From contig NZ_AUMN01000001.1 of the NCBI RefSeq assembly GCF_000430705.1, positions 124,001 to 188,000 of the forward strand: 64,000 bases of DNA. Direction: 5' to 3'. The position numbers and the translations under genes were made by a program. The notes beneath the pieces are model-generated. The model worked only from the letters and a program-made list of their open reading frames with translations, was not told the origin of the DNA and ran no database searches. How positions within the stretch are numbered: the first letter of the stretch is position 1; each line of letters opens with the position of its first letter. The DNA comes from Arthrobacter castelli DSM 16402. GTDB taxonomy: Bacteria; Actinomycetota; Actinomycetes; Actinomycetales; Micrococcaceae. Of this stretch, positions 26,044 through 36,675 are shown in pieces.

Positions 26044-27681
26044 ATGGCCGATTTGACCATCAATGCCGATGACGTCCGCGACGCATTGAATGAGTTCGCG
26101 GCGTCCTACGAGCCCGGCACCGCCGAGCGCGTAGAGGTCGGCCGTGTGACAACAGCCAGTGACGGTATTGCCAAGGTCGAGGGACTGCCCTCGGTCATGG
26201 CTAACGAGTTGCTGCGATTTGAAGACGGGACGTTGGGGCTGGCCCAGAACCTCGACGTCCGCGAGATCGGTGTAATCGTCCTCGGCGGCTACACCGGCAT
26301 CGAAGAAGGCCAGGAGGTGCACCGCACCGGCGAGATTCTCTCCGTTCCGGTCGGCGACGAATTCCTTGGTCGCGTCGTTGATCCGCTGGGCGATCCCATC
26401 GACGGCCGTGGCGAGGTCAAGTCCGAAACATCCCGTGCCCTCGAGGTGCAGGCGCCCAGCGTGACCCAGCGCCAGGAGGTCAACGAGCCGCTGCAGACCG
26501 GCCTGAAGGCCATCGATGCGATGATCCCGATCGGTCGTGGACAGCGCCAGCTGATCATTGGCGACCGTAAGACCGGCAAGACCGCTATCGGCGTCGACAC
26601 CATCCTGAACCAGAAGGACAATTGGGAGTCCGGCGACGTCAGTAAGCAGGTCCGCTGCATTTACGTCGCGGTCGGACAGAAGGCATCCACGATTGCCGAG
26701 GTGCGCCAGACCCTTGAGGACCACGGCGCCATGGATTACACCACCATCGTCGCCTCACCGGCCTCCGACCCCGCCGGGTTCAAGTACTTGGCTCCGTACG
26801 CCGGATCGGCGATCGGGCAGCATTGGATGTACCAGGGCAAGCACGTGCTGGTGATCTTCGACGATCTGTCCAAGCAGGCCGAGGCCTACCGTGCCGTGTC
26901 GCTGCTGTTGCGTCGTCCGCCGGGACGTGAAGCCTACCCGGGCGATGTGTTCTACCTGCATTCCCGACTGCTGGAGCGTTGCGCCAAGCTGTCCGACGAC
27001 TTGGGAGGCGGTTCGATGACCGGCCTGCCGATCATCGAAACCAAGGCGAACGACGTCGGCGCGTTCATTCCGACCAACGTCATCTCCATTACCGACGGGC
27101 AGATCTTCCTGCAGTCCGACTTGTTCAACGCGAACCAGCGTCCGGCCGTGGATGTGGGTATTTCGGTGTCCCGTGTCGGTGGGTCCGCGCAGGTCAAGGC
27201 GATGAAGAAGGTCGCTGGTACCTTGAAGCTCGACCTGGCTCAGTACCGCGACATGCAGGCCTTCGCCATGTTCGCTTCGGACCTGGATCCGGCCTCGCGC
27301 CAGCAGCTCACCCGCGGCGAACGGCTGATGGAACTGCTCAAGCAGGGCCAGTACAGTCCCTACCCGGTGGAGGACCAGATCATCTCCATGTGGGCCGGCA
27401 GCAACGGACACTTGGACGACGTACCGGTCGAAGACATCCGGCGCTTCGAATCAGAGTTCCTGGATCACCTGAAGCACTCCAGTTCGCTGCTGACCACCAT
27501 CCGTGAGACGGGCAAGCTTGACGATGACACGCTCGCCGCGATGACCGAGGCAGTGCAGGAATTCAAGAAGGGCTTCTTCGGCCAGGGCGACAGCCATCTG
27601 GTGTCGGCGGGCCACGAGGAGCACGAGCCGCTGGAAGAAGACGCAGTGGATCAGGAAAAGATCGTCAAGCAGAAGCGCTAG
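26044..27681 (+). CDS. atpA: ATP synthase F1 subunit alpha
   Basis: A 545-residue non-catalytic nucleotide-binding subunit. An N-terminal beta-barrel is followed by Walker A G173-D-R-K-T-G-K-T180. V-S-R-V-G-G-S-A-Q, which places the arginine finger, and the C-terminal helical domain come next. ATG 26044 follows AGGAGAGCAGGG. Confidence 0.98.
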   Translation: MADLTINADDVRDALNEFAASYEPGTAERVEVGRVTTASDGIAKVEGLPSVMANELLRFEDGTLGLAQNLDVREIGVIVLGGYTGIEEGQEVHRTGEILSVPVGDEFLGRVVDPLGDPIDGRGEVKSETSRALEVQAPSVTQRQEVNEPLQTGLKAIDAMIPIGRGQRQLIIGDRKTGKTAIGVDTILNQKDNWESGDVSKQVRCIYVAVGQKASTIAEVRQTLEDHGAMDYTTIVASPASDPAGFKYLAPYAGSAIGQHWMYQGKHVLVIFDDLSKQAEAYRAVSLLLRRPPGREAYPGDVFYLHSRLLERCAKLSDDLGGGSMTGLPIIETKANDVGAFIPTNVISITDGQIFLQSDLFNANQRPAVDVGISVSRVGGSAQVKAMKKVAGTLKLDLAQYRDMQAFAMFASDLDPASRQQLTRGERLMELLKQGQYSPYPVEDQIISMWAGSNGHLDDVPVEDIRRFESEFLDHLKHSSSLLTTIRETGKLDDDTLAAMTEAVQEFKKGFFGQGDSHLVSAGHEEHEPLEEDAVDQEKIVKQKR

Positions 27682-27690
27682 TACTTCCTT

Positions 27691-27719
27691 CCCCCTTGCC
27701 GGAACGGTCCGGGAGGGGG
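27691..27719 (+). promoter_or_regulatory. Strong stem-loop between atpA and atpG
   Basis: CCCCCTT(G)CCGGA, loop ACGG, TCCGG GAGGGGG: about 12 bp with a single bulge. No U tract follows, so it is not an intrinsic terminator for the operon. It may be an mRNA stability or processing element. Confidence 0.5.
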
Positions 27720-27744
27720 AGGGGCAGTATGTGAAAGGAAAAGT

Positions 27745-28635
27745 ATGGGAGCCCAGCTTCGGGTCTACCGCCAGAAGATCAATTCGACCAAGTCGATGCG
27801 GAAGCTCTTCAAGGCGATGGAACTGATCGCTGCTTCGCGCATCACGAAGGCTCGTTCGCGCGTCGCTGCCTCACTGCCGTACGCCAACGCCATCACCCGC
27901 GCGGTGTCGGCTGTTGCTTCGCAGACAGAGATCGACCACCCCCTGACCACGGAACCGGATCAAGTGCGCCGGGCCGCCGTCGTCCTCCTCAGCTCAGATC
28001 GCGGACAGGCCGGAGCCTACTCCACCAACGTGATCAAGCAGGCCGAGCAGCTCAATGAGCTGCTGCACAGCGAGGGCAAGGACATTAAGACGTACCTGGT
28101 GGGGAACAAATCCCAGCTGTACTACCAGTTCCGGGATCGTCCCTTTGAGCGGTCCTGGCTGGGGAATACTGACGCACCTGTCTTCGAGACCGCCCAGGAA
28201 ATTGCGCAGACGTTGCTGCAGGACTTCAGCACCGAATACGAGGAAGGGGGAGTGGACGAGATCCATATCGTCTACACCCGCTTTCAGTCGATGGTGACTC
28301 AGGTCCCGACGGTCGTCCGCCTGTTGCCGCTGGAGGTGGTGGAGGAAGAGGTCACCGCGAGTTCGGAGACGCTGCCGCTCTACGACTTCGAACCGGAGAC
28401 CGAACAGGTCCTCGATGCTTTGCTTCCCCGGTACATCGAATCGCGCATCTTCGCTGCGATGCTGCAGGCAGCGGCCAGCGAACTGGCTTCTCGGCAGAAG
28501 GCGATGAAGGCTGCCACCGACAATGCCGACGACTTGGTGGATAAGTACACGCGCTTGTCCAATACCGCCCGGCAGGCGGAAATCACCCAGGAACTGTCGG
28601 AGATTGTTGCCGGGGCCGATTCGCTCGGCGCCTAG
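27745..28635 (+). CDS. atpG: ATP synthase F1 subunit gamma
   Basis: A 296-residue central-stalk subunit. The N-terminal helix ([20 protein letters not shown]) and the C-terminal helix ending in [16 protein letters not shown] form the rotating coiled coil. The S-S-D-R-G-Q-A-G segment is the family marker. GAAAGGAAAA precedes the ATG. Confidence 0.97.
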   Translation: MGAQLRVYRQKINSTKSMRKLFKAMELIAASRITKARSRVAASLPYANAITRAVSAVASQTEIDHPLTTEPDQVRRAAVVLLSSDRGQAGAYSTNVIKQAEQLNELLHSEGKDIKTYLVGNKSQLYYQFRDRPFERSWLGNTDAPVFETAQEIAQTLLQDFSTEYEEGGVDEIHIVYTRFQSMVTQVPTVVRLLPLEVVEEEVTASSETLPLYDFEPETEQVLDALLPRYIESRIFAAMLQAAASELASRQKAMKAATDNADDLVDKYTRLSNTARQAEITQELSEIVAGADSLGA

Positions 28636-28674
28636 CGGCACCTGTCCACCTGGCCACTAAATCCAATAAACTAA

Positions 28675-30177
<1,503 letters not shown>

Positions 30178-30179
30178 CC

Positions 30180-30473
30180 ATGGCAAACGGAGCAGAGCTC
30201 GAAGTCGAGATAGTCGCCGCGGACCACTTCGTGTGGTCCGGGGCGGCGACCATGGTCAAGGGCCGTACCACCGACGGCGAGATCGGCATCCTGCCGGGTC
30301 ACTCGCCGGTGCTGGCCGTACTGGCCGAAGGCGAGCTGGCTATTGAGCCGGTCAGCGGGTCCCGGATCAGCGTGCAGGTTGACGGGGGATTCTTCTCAGT
30401 GGACAGCAACCGCGTGGTGATCGTCGCCGACAACGCGCAGGTGGAAGAGTCCGCTACATCAGGAACCAACTAA
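30180..30473 (+). CDS. atpC: ATP synthase F1 subunit epsilon, short form
   Basis: A 97-residue subunit. The beta-sandwich domain is complete (G-E-I-G-I-L-P-G-H-S-P-V-L), but the C-terminal helical hairpin that inhibits ATP hydrolysis in E. coli is missing, as in many actinobacteria. It starts two bases after the atpD stop and closes the synthase genes. Confidence 0.95.
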   Translation: MANGAELEVEIVAADHFVWSGAATMVKGRTTDGEIGILPGHSPVLAVLAEGELAIEPVSGSRISVQVDGGFFSVDSNRVVIVADNAQVEESATSGTN

Positions 30474-30483
30474 CCGGACCTTG

Positions 30484-30915
30484 ATGGACGAGGCGGGGAT
30501 TGCGTTTATCACGCTGGCGGTCGTATTCGCGCTGCTGGCGTTTGCGCTCTTTGCCCTCGGCCTGCGCCGCTACCAACTGCGGCGCGCCCTCGGTACCTTC
30601 GATGCCTCCATGCGCCAGCGCTCTGCCCGCTGGCGCATGGGGGTTTGTCGTTATACAGACAGACATCTTGAATGGCTCAGGCTCTTCTCGCTGAGCCCCC
30701 GCCCCCGCCGCCGGTTTGTGCGCAGTTCGCTGGTGATGCAGGGATGGCGGAACCCCACCGAGTCAGAGCGGGTTAAGATTCAGCCCGGGGCCATCATTGT
30801 GATGCTGACCTATCGTGGCGAAGAACTGCTGCTGGCCATGAATCACGAGGCCTACACCGGTCTGTGCTCCTGGCTGGAGGCCGGACCGGTGATTGGTATC
30901 GGGACCTGGCGTTGA
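30484..30915 (+). CDS. DUF2550 membrane protein
   Basis: A 143-residue protein with one N-terminal transmembrane helix (FITLAVVFALLAFALFALGL) followed by a basic cytoplasmic domain containing R-W-R-M-G-V-C-R-Y and a C-terminal E-A-G-P-V-I-G-I-G-T-W. This is the DUF2550 pattern found downstream of atpC throughout actinobacteria. No biochemical function is known to me. It starts 10 bp after atpC and ends before a bidirectional terminator. The ATG at 30484 is preferred over the TTG immediately before it. Confidence 0.88.
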   Translation: MDEAGIAFITLAVVFALLAFALFALGLRRYQLRRALGTFDASMRQRSARWRMGVCRYTDRHLEWLRLFSLSPRPRRRFVRSSLVMQGWRNPTESERVKIQPGAIIVMLTYRGEELLLAMNHEAYTGLCSWLEAGPVIGIGTWR

Positions 30916-30972
30916 GCGCCGGCGTGAGATCCCGTCGTCGTCAACGGCGCCCTATACCCGCCCTGGACGCAG

Positions 30973-31009
30973 AAAAGTCCCCCGCCTCCAATGGAGGAGA
31001 GGGACTTTT
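30973..31009. terminator. Bidirectional intrinsic terminator
   Basis: AAAAGTCCC (30973-30981) pairs with GGGACTTTT (31001-31009), with an inner GCCTCC/GGAGGA stem. The T tract on either strand lets it serve the atp-DUF2550 operon (plus) and the convergent cold-shock gene (minus). Confidence 0.85.
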
Positions 31010-31053
31010 CCTGTATCACACCGGCCGGAACCGGTTACGCGCCTCTGAGAAGA

Positions 31054-31257
31054 CTAGACGATGGTGACACCGGTGGCCTGGGGGCCCTTGGCGCCCTGAC
31101 CGATCTCGAAGCTTACGCGCTGGTTCTCGTCCAGCGTCTTGAAGCCACCAACCTGAATTTCGGAATAGTGGACGAAAACATCGCCTTCGGAATCATCCGG
31201 AGTGATGAAACCAAATCCCTTTTCGGCATTGAACCATTTGACGGTTCCCTGAGCCAT
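31054..31257 (-). CDS. Cold-shock domain protein
   Basis: A 67-residue single-domain nucleic-acid chaperone of the CspA family. RNP1 (K-G-F-G-F-I) and RNP2 (V-F-V-H-Y) are both intact, and it begins with the usual [27 protein letters not shown] ribosome site lies before the ATG on the minus strand. The 248-bp leader up to nagA contains a perfect hairpin, so regulation at mRNA level is likely. Confidence 0.96.
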   Translation of the reverse strand: MAQGTVKWFNAEKGFGFITPDDSEGDVFVHYSEIQVGGFKTLDENQRVSFEIGQGAKGPQATGVTIV

Positions 31258-31371
31258 TTATTTCTCCTCTTAATGGAACTTTACTAATCCCGATACACCT
31301 CGTACCGGGGTGTTACTTCGCGGGAAGTTCCATCCGGATCCGCCGATGGCGGTTCCTTAGGGGAGCTTCAC

Positions 31372-31394
31372 GCTCGCAACTGCGTCTTGCGAGC
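31372..31394 (-). promoter_or_regulatory. Hairpin in the cold-shock gene leader
   Basis: GCTCGCAA and TTGCGAGC form a perfect 8-bp stem with a 7-nt loop, 115 bp before the csp start. No U tract follows on either strand, so it is more likely a leader structure than a nagA terminator. Confidence 0.5.
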
Positions 31395-31505
31395 ATGAAA
31401 AATACACGTACACAAAGACTGCGTTAAGCATGGCACGGCCTCCGGTTCAGGTCAACGGCACCGGGGATACAAAAGGTTAATGTCGCGTGAAATTCTCACG
31501 GTGCT

Positions 31506-32840
31506 TTAGCCGGGGGTGTTGGATGGGAGCTGCTTGAGCCACTGACCATTGCGCAGCACGTGCTGCAATTGCCAGCTGTCCGAGACGATTAAGGCATCGG
31601 CCCGGTAGCCCGCTTGCAGCCGTCCGACGTCGTTACCGCAGCCGATCACACCGGCCGGAACTTCGGTGGCGGCGGTGACCGCATCGGGGAGGGGGACACC
31701 CGCCTCCACAGTGCGCTGCAGCACCTGAAGCAGCGTGGCGGTTCCGCCGGCAATTGAACCGCCGGCCAGGGTGGCCACCCCGTCGCTGACCGTGATTTCG
31801 GAGGGGCCGAGCCAATACTGCCCGTCGCTCAAGCCTGCTGCCGCCATGGAATCGGACACCAGCGCGACGTTGGCTGCCCCTGCCAACTCGAAGACGCTCA
31901 ACACCGTCTGCGGCGCAAGGTGAATGTTGTCGGCAATGAGTTCGACGACGGCGCGGCCTGCCTTGGCGGCCCGCAGGCAGACCGGAACCGGGCCGGGCAA
32001 GCGGTGATGGGCGGGCGGCATGCCGTTGAACAAGTGGGTGGCCGTGGGACGGCGGACCGGGCCGGAACCTGCGGCCGGTGCCTCCATGTGCCCGGCCAGT
32101 GCAGCCTCGGCTGACTCCAGGGCGGAAGCTGCCGTGTCGGCGTCGCAGTCGGTATGGCCCAGGGACGGCACGACGCCGGACGAAGCCAGTGCGGCAACCA
32201 AGTCATTCGCCCCGGGCAATTCGGGTGCGTAGGTCATGGTGCTGATAGTCCCGCCGGCGGCATCGAGCAGCCGGGCGGTGAACTCCAGGTCGGGGTCCGT
32301 TAGCCAGCGTGGATTCTGTGCGCCGCAGCGGCTGTGGGAGAGGAACGGACCCTCCAGGTGAATACCTGCCAGCAGACCCTCGGCGGCCAGTCGCCTCAAC
32401 GTCCTGACACCATGCAGCAGGTCCGGATGGGACGCGGTCACCATGCTGGCCAGCAGCGAGGTGGTGCCGCTTCGGTGCAGGAAATCGATGGCGCCACGGG
32501 CTTGCTCTTCGTCACCGGAAGGGAAATCGCCACCATGGGCCCCATGGCAATGCATATCCACCAGCCCGGGCAGGATCATCGACCCGGGAGGCAGTGAGAC
32601 ACTGTGGACGAACTCCGAGGCCGGGGCGAAGGCATTGTCCCGGACGGCGCCGCCATCGGGCAGGCCGCCCGCGCCGCCGTCGGGCACACCATTAGCGCCG
32701 CGGCTTTCAAAGAAGTCGGCCGCGGGCCCGCAGTAGACAATCCGTCCCCGGCGGAAGGCAAGCAGGCCGTCATCGATCACTGTGCCGTTGGTGACGATGC
32801 GGCCGGTGATGTATTGGGCGTCGTCGGGCTGTTCGCTCAT
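31506..32840 (-). CDS. nagA: N-acetylglucosamine-6-phosphate deacetylase
   Basis: A 444-residue amidohydrolase-fold enzyme converting GlcNAc-6-P to GlcN-6-P in amino-sugar and cell-wall recycling. Metal and substrate motifs: M-H-C-H-G-A-H-G-G-D, H-L-E-G-P-F-L-S, L-G-H-T-D-C-D, T-H-L-F-N-G-M-P-P and L-V-S-D-S-M. A 25-residue insert with two G-x-P-D-G-G-A repeats (about residues 48-70) precedes the barrel. NagB, the next enzyme, is encoded 13 kb away rather than beside it. Confidence 0.95.
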   Translation of the reverse strand: MSEQPDDAQYITGRIVTNGTVIDDGLLAFRRGRIVYCGPAADFFESRGANGVPDGGAGGLPDGGAVRDNAFAPASEFVHSVSLPPGSMILPGLVDMHCHGAHGGDFPSGDEEQARGAIDFLHRSGTTSLLASMVTASHPDLLHGVRTLRRLAAEGLLAGIHLEGPFLSHSRCGAQNPRWLTDPDLEFTARLLDAAGGTISTMTYAPELPGANDLVAALASSGVVPSLGHTDCDADTAASALESAEAALAGHMEAPAAGSGPVRRPTATHLFNGMPPAHHRLPGPVPVCLRAAKAGRAVVELIADNIHLAPQTVLSVFELAGAANVALVSDSMAAAGLSDGQYWLGPSEITVSDGVATLAGGSIAGGTATLLQVLQRTVEAGVPLPDAVTAATEVPAGVIGCGNDVGRLQAGYRADALIVSDSWQLQHVLRNGQWLKQLPSNTPG

Positions 32841-32861
32841 GGGCCGATTCTATGCACAACC

Positions 32862-32882
32862 GGTGGTCGAGCTTGCGAGACC
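32862..32882. repeat. Short copy of the GGTGGTCGAG/GAGACC palindromic repeat
   Basis: GGTGGTCGAG, then CTTG, then CGAGACC between nucS and nagA. The ends match those of the larger palindromes at 49490-49526 and 49932-49968, with a minimal centre. It belongs to the same dispersed family. Confidence 0.6.
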
Positions 32883-33578
32883 CTAGAACAGCCTGGATTC
32901 GCTGTCGTCCACCCCGCGCATGGCGTCATAGTCGAGGGTGAGGCAGCTGATGCCCCGGTCTTCGGCCAGTACCTTTGCCTGTGGTTTGATCTGCTGGGCC
33001 GCGAACACGCCGCGCACGGGCGCCATCAGCGGGTCGCGGTTGAGCAGCTCCAGATAGCGGGTCAGCTGTTCCACGCCGTCGATATCGCCACGGCGTTTGA
33101 GCTCGATCGCGACAGTGGCGCCGTCGGCATCGCGGGCCAGGATATCGACCGGGCCGATGGCGGTCATGTACTCCCGGCGCACCAAGGTGTAACCCGCGCC
33201 TAGGGTGTCGATCTGCTCGGCCAGCAGCCGCTGCAGGTCGGATTCCACGCCGTCCTTGACCAGGCCGGGATCCACGCCGAGCTCATGCTCCGAGTCGTGC
33301 AGCTGCTCGTGGATGTTGATCACCAGATGGTCATCGCTCTTGGAACTCTGCACCGTCCAGACTTGCTGCACGCCAACTCCGGCGGCATCTTCCTCTGGCT
33401 CGGCCACACGGATCGTAGCCGGTGCACTCATCCAGTTCAGGGGCTTATACGAGCCGCCGTCGGAATGCACCAGCACGGAACCGTCCGCCTTAACCAGCAG
33501 CAATCGTGTGGCCAGGGGCAGATGGGCACGCAGCCGGCCGACGTAATCAACAGAGCATTGGGCAATCACTAATCGCAC
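32883..33578 (-). CDS. nucS: Mismatch-specific endonuclease NucS
   Basis: A 231-residue NucS/EndoMS protein, which replaces MutS/MutL in actinobacteria and cuts both strands at mismatches. An N-terminal dimerisation half ([20 protein letters not shown]) is followed by a PD-(D/E)XK nuclease domain with D145 (G-P-V-D-I-L) and E159-L-K161. The C-terminus D-S-E-S-R-L-F resembles the terminal clamp-interacting tail of the family. The GTG at 33578 is chosen because M/V-R-L-V-I-A is the family start; the open frame extends further upstream without homology. Confidence 0.95.
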   Translation of the reverse strand: MRLVIAQCSVDYVGRLRAHLPLATRLLLVKADGSVLVHSDGGSYKPLNWMSAPATIRVAEPEEDAAGVGVQQVWTVQSSKSDDHLVINIHEQLHDSEHELGVDPGLVKDGVESDLQRLLAEQIDTLGAGYTLVRREYMTAIGPVDILARDADGATVAIELKRRGDIDGVEQLTRYLELLNRDPLMAPVRGVFAAQQIKPQAKVLAEDRGISCLTLDYDAMRGVDDSESRLF

Positions 33579-33672
33579 ATGGAGCACTCTACCGCCGCCG
33601 GGCATGACAGCGCGCACCGGCGTCGTCATGTTCCGGGACGCTGTCACTGATGCCGGCTGGCACAATGGAACC

Positions 33673-34002
33673 ATGCCCCGTTCCAACCGTCCCCGTCGTC
33701 CGCCAAAGGGCCGGCGGAACAAGCACCAGCAGGAGCCGGCAGAAATCGATCTGGAACGGGCTCGTTCCGGTTTTGCCCGTCGGGAGAATGCACCCGACGG
33801 CGCCTGGATGATCCGTCCCATCCGGCCATCCAACGCCGTGAAGGAATACGTCTGTCCGGGATGCGGGCAACTGATCCAGCCGGGCACCGCTCATCTGGTG
33901 GTCTGGCAGGAGGACTCGCTGCTGGGCAAGGAGGCGGCGGTGATCGACCGCAGGCACTGGCACAGCCGCTGCTGGAAGTCCCGCACCTACCGCTACCGGT
34001 GA
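33673..34002 (+). CDS. Small zinc-ribbon-like protein
   Basis: A 109-residue protein. The first 30 residues are very basic ([18 protein letters not shown]). A C-P-G-C-G knuckle at about 69-73 and a later R-H-W-H-S-R-C-W supply two further potential zinc ligands. The pattern is conserved beside nucS in actinobacteria and is sometimes mislabelled an ATP/GTP-binding protein; I see no P-loop. Function is unknown; a nucleic-acid or ribosome-linked role is a guess. CACAAT lies 6 bp before the ATG. Confidence 0.75.
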   Translation: MPRSNRPRRPPKGRRNKHQQEPAEIDLERARSGFARRENAPDGAWMIRPIRPSNAVKEYVCPGCGQLIQPGTAHLVVWQEDSLLGKEAAVIDRRHWHSRCWKSRTYRYR

Positions 34003-34104
34003 GCCTGCCGCCGGCGCCGGTCTGCCGCTGCGTTGCCGGCCGGTCCTGGGTGGCAGTGCAGGCCCCGGGTTTCGGCTCTGTCGTGATTGTGCTGGAATGT
34101 AGTC

Positions 34105-34836
34105 ATGATCGACTTTGCCGGCAAGCCCTTCTTCGGTGATGTAGAGCCGGCGCGGCGTGATCGCCAGGACCTCCTTGAGGTGCACACCAGCCAGGAGGCC
34201 GACGGCGGACGAAAGCCTGCCGTCGTATTTGTGCACGGCGGCCCTGTACCCGAAGCGCAGCAGCCACGGCCCAGGGACTGGGAGGGCTTCATCGGCTACG
34301 GCGCGCTTGCCGCGGCGTCCGGCCTGGTCGGGGTCACATTCAACCACCGGCTCCACGACTTGGAGTCGTCCTACCCGGTCGCCGCGGACGACGTGGCGGA
34401 GGCCGTCGAGCAGACCCGGGCCCTCGACTCCGTTGACCCGGACCGGATTGGTCTCTGGTTCTTCTCCAGCGGCGGGGGACTGGCCGCGGACTGGCTCGTC
34501 AAGCGCCCGGACTGGCTATCCTGCATCGCCTGGACATATCCGTTACTCGTGCCTCCGCCCGACTGGCCGGGCGACCGTGCCCGCTTTGACACGCTTGCCG
34601 CGGCGTCCGAAGCTGCCACCCTGCCTAAACTTCTGCTCCGGGTCGGCGGCGAACATGAGTACTTCGCGCAGAACCAGGACGATCTGGTCGCCGCCGCCCG
34701 TGCACATGACAGCACGCTGGACGTCATCGAATTGCCGGAGGCGGAACACGGATTCGAGTACTCCGGCTATGACGAGCCATCGCGGGCAGCGGTGGACCGG
34801 GCCATGCGGTGGGTCGCGGGCACCTTGCTCGGCTGA
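34105..34836 (+). CDS. Alpha/beta-hydrolase
   Basis: A 243-residue dienelactone-hydrolase-like protein. The oxyanion loop is V-F-V-H-G-G-P. The nucleophile elbow is G-L-W-F-F-S-S-G-G-G, with serine at the central position. An acid around G-G-E-H-E-Y and the catalytic H-G-F near residue 217 (EAEHGFEY) complete the triad. The substrate is unknown. The start may be ATG 34105 or 34087. Confidence 0.8.
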   Translation: MIDFAGKPFFGDVEPARRDRQDLLEVHTSQEADGGRKPAVVFVHGGPVPEAQQPRPRDWEGFIGYGALAAASGLVGVTFNHRLHDLESSYPVAADDVAEAVEQTRALDSVDPDRIGLWFFSSGGGLAADWLVKRPDWLSCIAWTYPLLVPPPDWPGDRARFDTLAAASEAATLPKLLLRVGGEHEYFAQNQDDLVAAARAHDSTLDVIELPEAEHGFEYSGYDEPSRAAVDRAMRWVAGTLLG

Positions 34837-34898
34837 CCAGCGGAAACTCGAGGGGCGGTGGCGGCTGTCACTGGGTCTTGGCGCGGTTTCCTGTCGTC

Positions 34899-36446
34899 CT
34901 AGTGCCGGTCCTGGCGGGCGATGTACAACTCCTGCAGCAGCAACAGGATCGCTGCCGCCGTCGGAATAGCCATCAGCGCACCCAGCACTCCCAGCAGGCT
35001 GCCACCGGCGATGACGGCGATCACCGCGACGGCACCGGGAACCGCCACCGCTTTCTGCATGATCCTGGGCGAGATGAAGTACGCCTCGAACTGCAGGTAG
35101 GCGATGTAGAGCACCGCGAAAATCAATGTCGTTTGCCAGCCCACCGTCAGGGCGATCAATGAGACCAGAATGCCGGCGATCATGCCGCCGACCAGGGGCA
35201 CAAAAGCCAGCAGCGCCACCATGAAGGCCAGCAGCAAGGCGAAGGGCACGTCGAGGATCGACATCAGGATGAACGCGTAGGTGGCATTGAGCACCGCGAC
35301 GCAGGCCTGGCCGATGACATAATTGCCTACGCTGCGGGTGATGGCCTCCGAGAGCAGCTCCACCCGCTTGCGGCGGCTGCGCGGTGCCAGCCGGTACGCC
35401 CAGCGCTTCATGGTGGGCAGGGACGCCAGGAAGTAAAGGGTCAACACCAGCACGATCAACGTGCCAAACAGGCTATTGGCGATCACCTGGCCGACATTGA
35501 CCACGCCGCCGAAGATGCCGCCGAGCGACTCCGAGTCCCGGAAGAAGTTCTGTACCTCGTCGACCACCCGTTCCCGGACATCGAACTGCTGGTCGATGGA
35601 GACGAAAAACGGTGAATTCAGGAAATCTTCCGCAAAACCGGGTGCCCGCCTGACCAGCTGGGTGGTTTGCTCCACGATAGTTGGAATCAGGGTGCTGATG
35701 AACGCAGCTGCGATCCCGCCGAGCATCAGCAGCGAGATCAGGATGCCGGCCGGGCGGGGGAACTGGCGCTTTTCCAGCCACCGCACCACCGGATCCAGGC
35801 CGAGGGCGATGAACAGGGCAGCGGCGATCCAGCCCAGCAGCTGGCCGACGTGGGTGACGATGTAATACATCAGCAGGGCGAACCCGACGCCGACGGTCCC
35901 CATGAAACCAAGGTAAATGGGGTTGCGGCTGGACAGCCGTGGCCCTGGCTCGCCAAAGCGGGGCCGGCCCGACTCGTCCCATTCCGGGTCGCCGTTCGGC
36001 CCGCCGCCGTTTATCCCCCCGCCATGGGCACCGCCGCCATTTGTCCCCCCACCATGGGGCCCGTCCGAGGGCGCCTCGGATCGGTCTTCGTCCGCAGCGG
36101 CGGACTCTTCCGGGCCGACGATAGACTCCGGTGGCCATTCAAACCTGCGCCGCGGTTTCGCGCCGGGCAGCGGCCGCCTGGCCCGGGCGACCAGGGCGGC
36201 CACCCGGGATTTTCGGGATCCAGCGGCCTGTTTCTGCGGCGCCGGCGTTTCGCCGGTCGGCGGCTGCGGCGCGGCAGCGGCTGCCGGGTCCGCCTCTCCC
36301 GGGGCGGGAGGCCCGGCGTCAGCGCCGGTGCCCGATGATGCCTGCTCGCCGGCGTTGCTTTCGGCAGAACCTGGCGCTCCGCTGCGCCTGCGGGGCCGCT
36401 CGTCGTCGCTGGTCACGGTGGATTCGTTGCCTTCGTTCGCCGTCAA
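34899..36446 (-). CDS. AI-2E family transporter with disordered N-terminus
   Basis: A 515-residue membrane protein. The first 165 or so residues are low complexity (Ala, Pro, Gly, Glu; a G-G-G-x-N-G-G repeat run near 135-150). About eight helices of the AI-2E/PerM permease family follow, with the family's P-T-I-V-E-Q-T region and a final A-I-P-T-A-A-A-I-L-L-L-L-Q-E. Members export diverse small molecules or act as Na+/H+ antiporters, so the substrate is open. The frame begins with TTG at 36446; the in-frame GTG ten codons later is an alternative. Confidence 0.85.
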   Translation of the reverse strand: MTANEGNESTVTSDDERPRRRSGAPGSAESNAGEQASSGTGADAGPPAPGEADPAAAAAPQPPTGETPAPQKQAAGSRKSRVAALVARARRPLPGAKPRRRFEWPPESIVGPEESAAADEDRSEAPSDGPHGGGTNGGGAHGGGINGGGPNGDPEWDESGRPRFGEPGPRLSSRNPIYLGFMGTVGVGFALLMYYIVTHVGQLLGWIAAALFIALGLDPVVRWLEKRQFPRPAGILISLLMLGGIAAAFISTLIPTIVEQTTQLVRRAPGFAEDFLNSPFFVSIDQQFDVRERVVDEVQNFFRDSESLGGIFGGVVNVGQVIANSLFGTLIVLVLTLYFLASLPTMKRWAYRLAPRSRRKRVELLSEAITRSVGNYVIGQACVAVLNATYAFILMSILDVPFALLLAFMVALLAFVPLVGGMIAGILVSLIALTVGWQTTLIFAVLYIAYLQFEAYFISPRIMQKAVAVPGAVAVIAVIAGGSLLGVLGALMAIPTAAAILLLLQELYIARQDRH

Positions 36447-36675
36447 TTCCTTGTATTCAGCTGTACATTATCAGCCGCCCGCCTGCAGCAGCGGCTGCCA
36501 TGCGCGCCCGACCGGTGGGAATTTTGCCTCCGCAAACCGTTATCATTGAGCTATTCTCCCGTACCGCCCCATGATGGAATCGCCTGCGCCGGGCTGCGCC
36601 GGGCTGCGCCGGTCGGGCGATGGTGCGGTGCCAGGACCGGGCAACGACGGCGGAATTGATGGATAGGTATTTTTA

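Noticed and set aside
30991-31287. 98-codon plus-strand frame across the cold-shock gene
   Set aside because: Antisense to a canonical csp; the match is shadow coding.
36582-36615. Short tandem GGGCTGCGCC units before the exported protein
   Set aside because: Only two to three units in GC-rich intergenic sequence; no mirrored or conserved structure seen.
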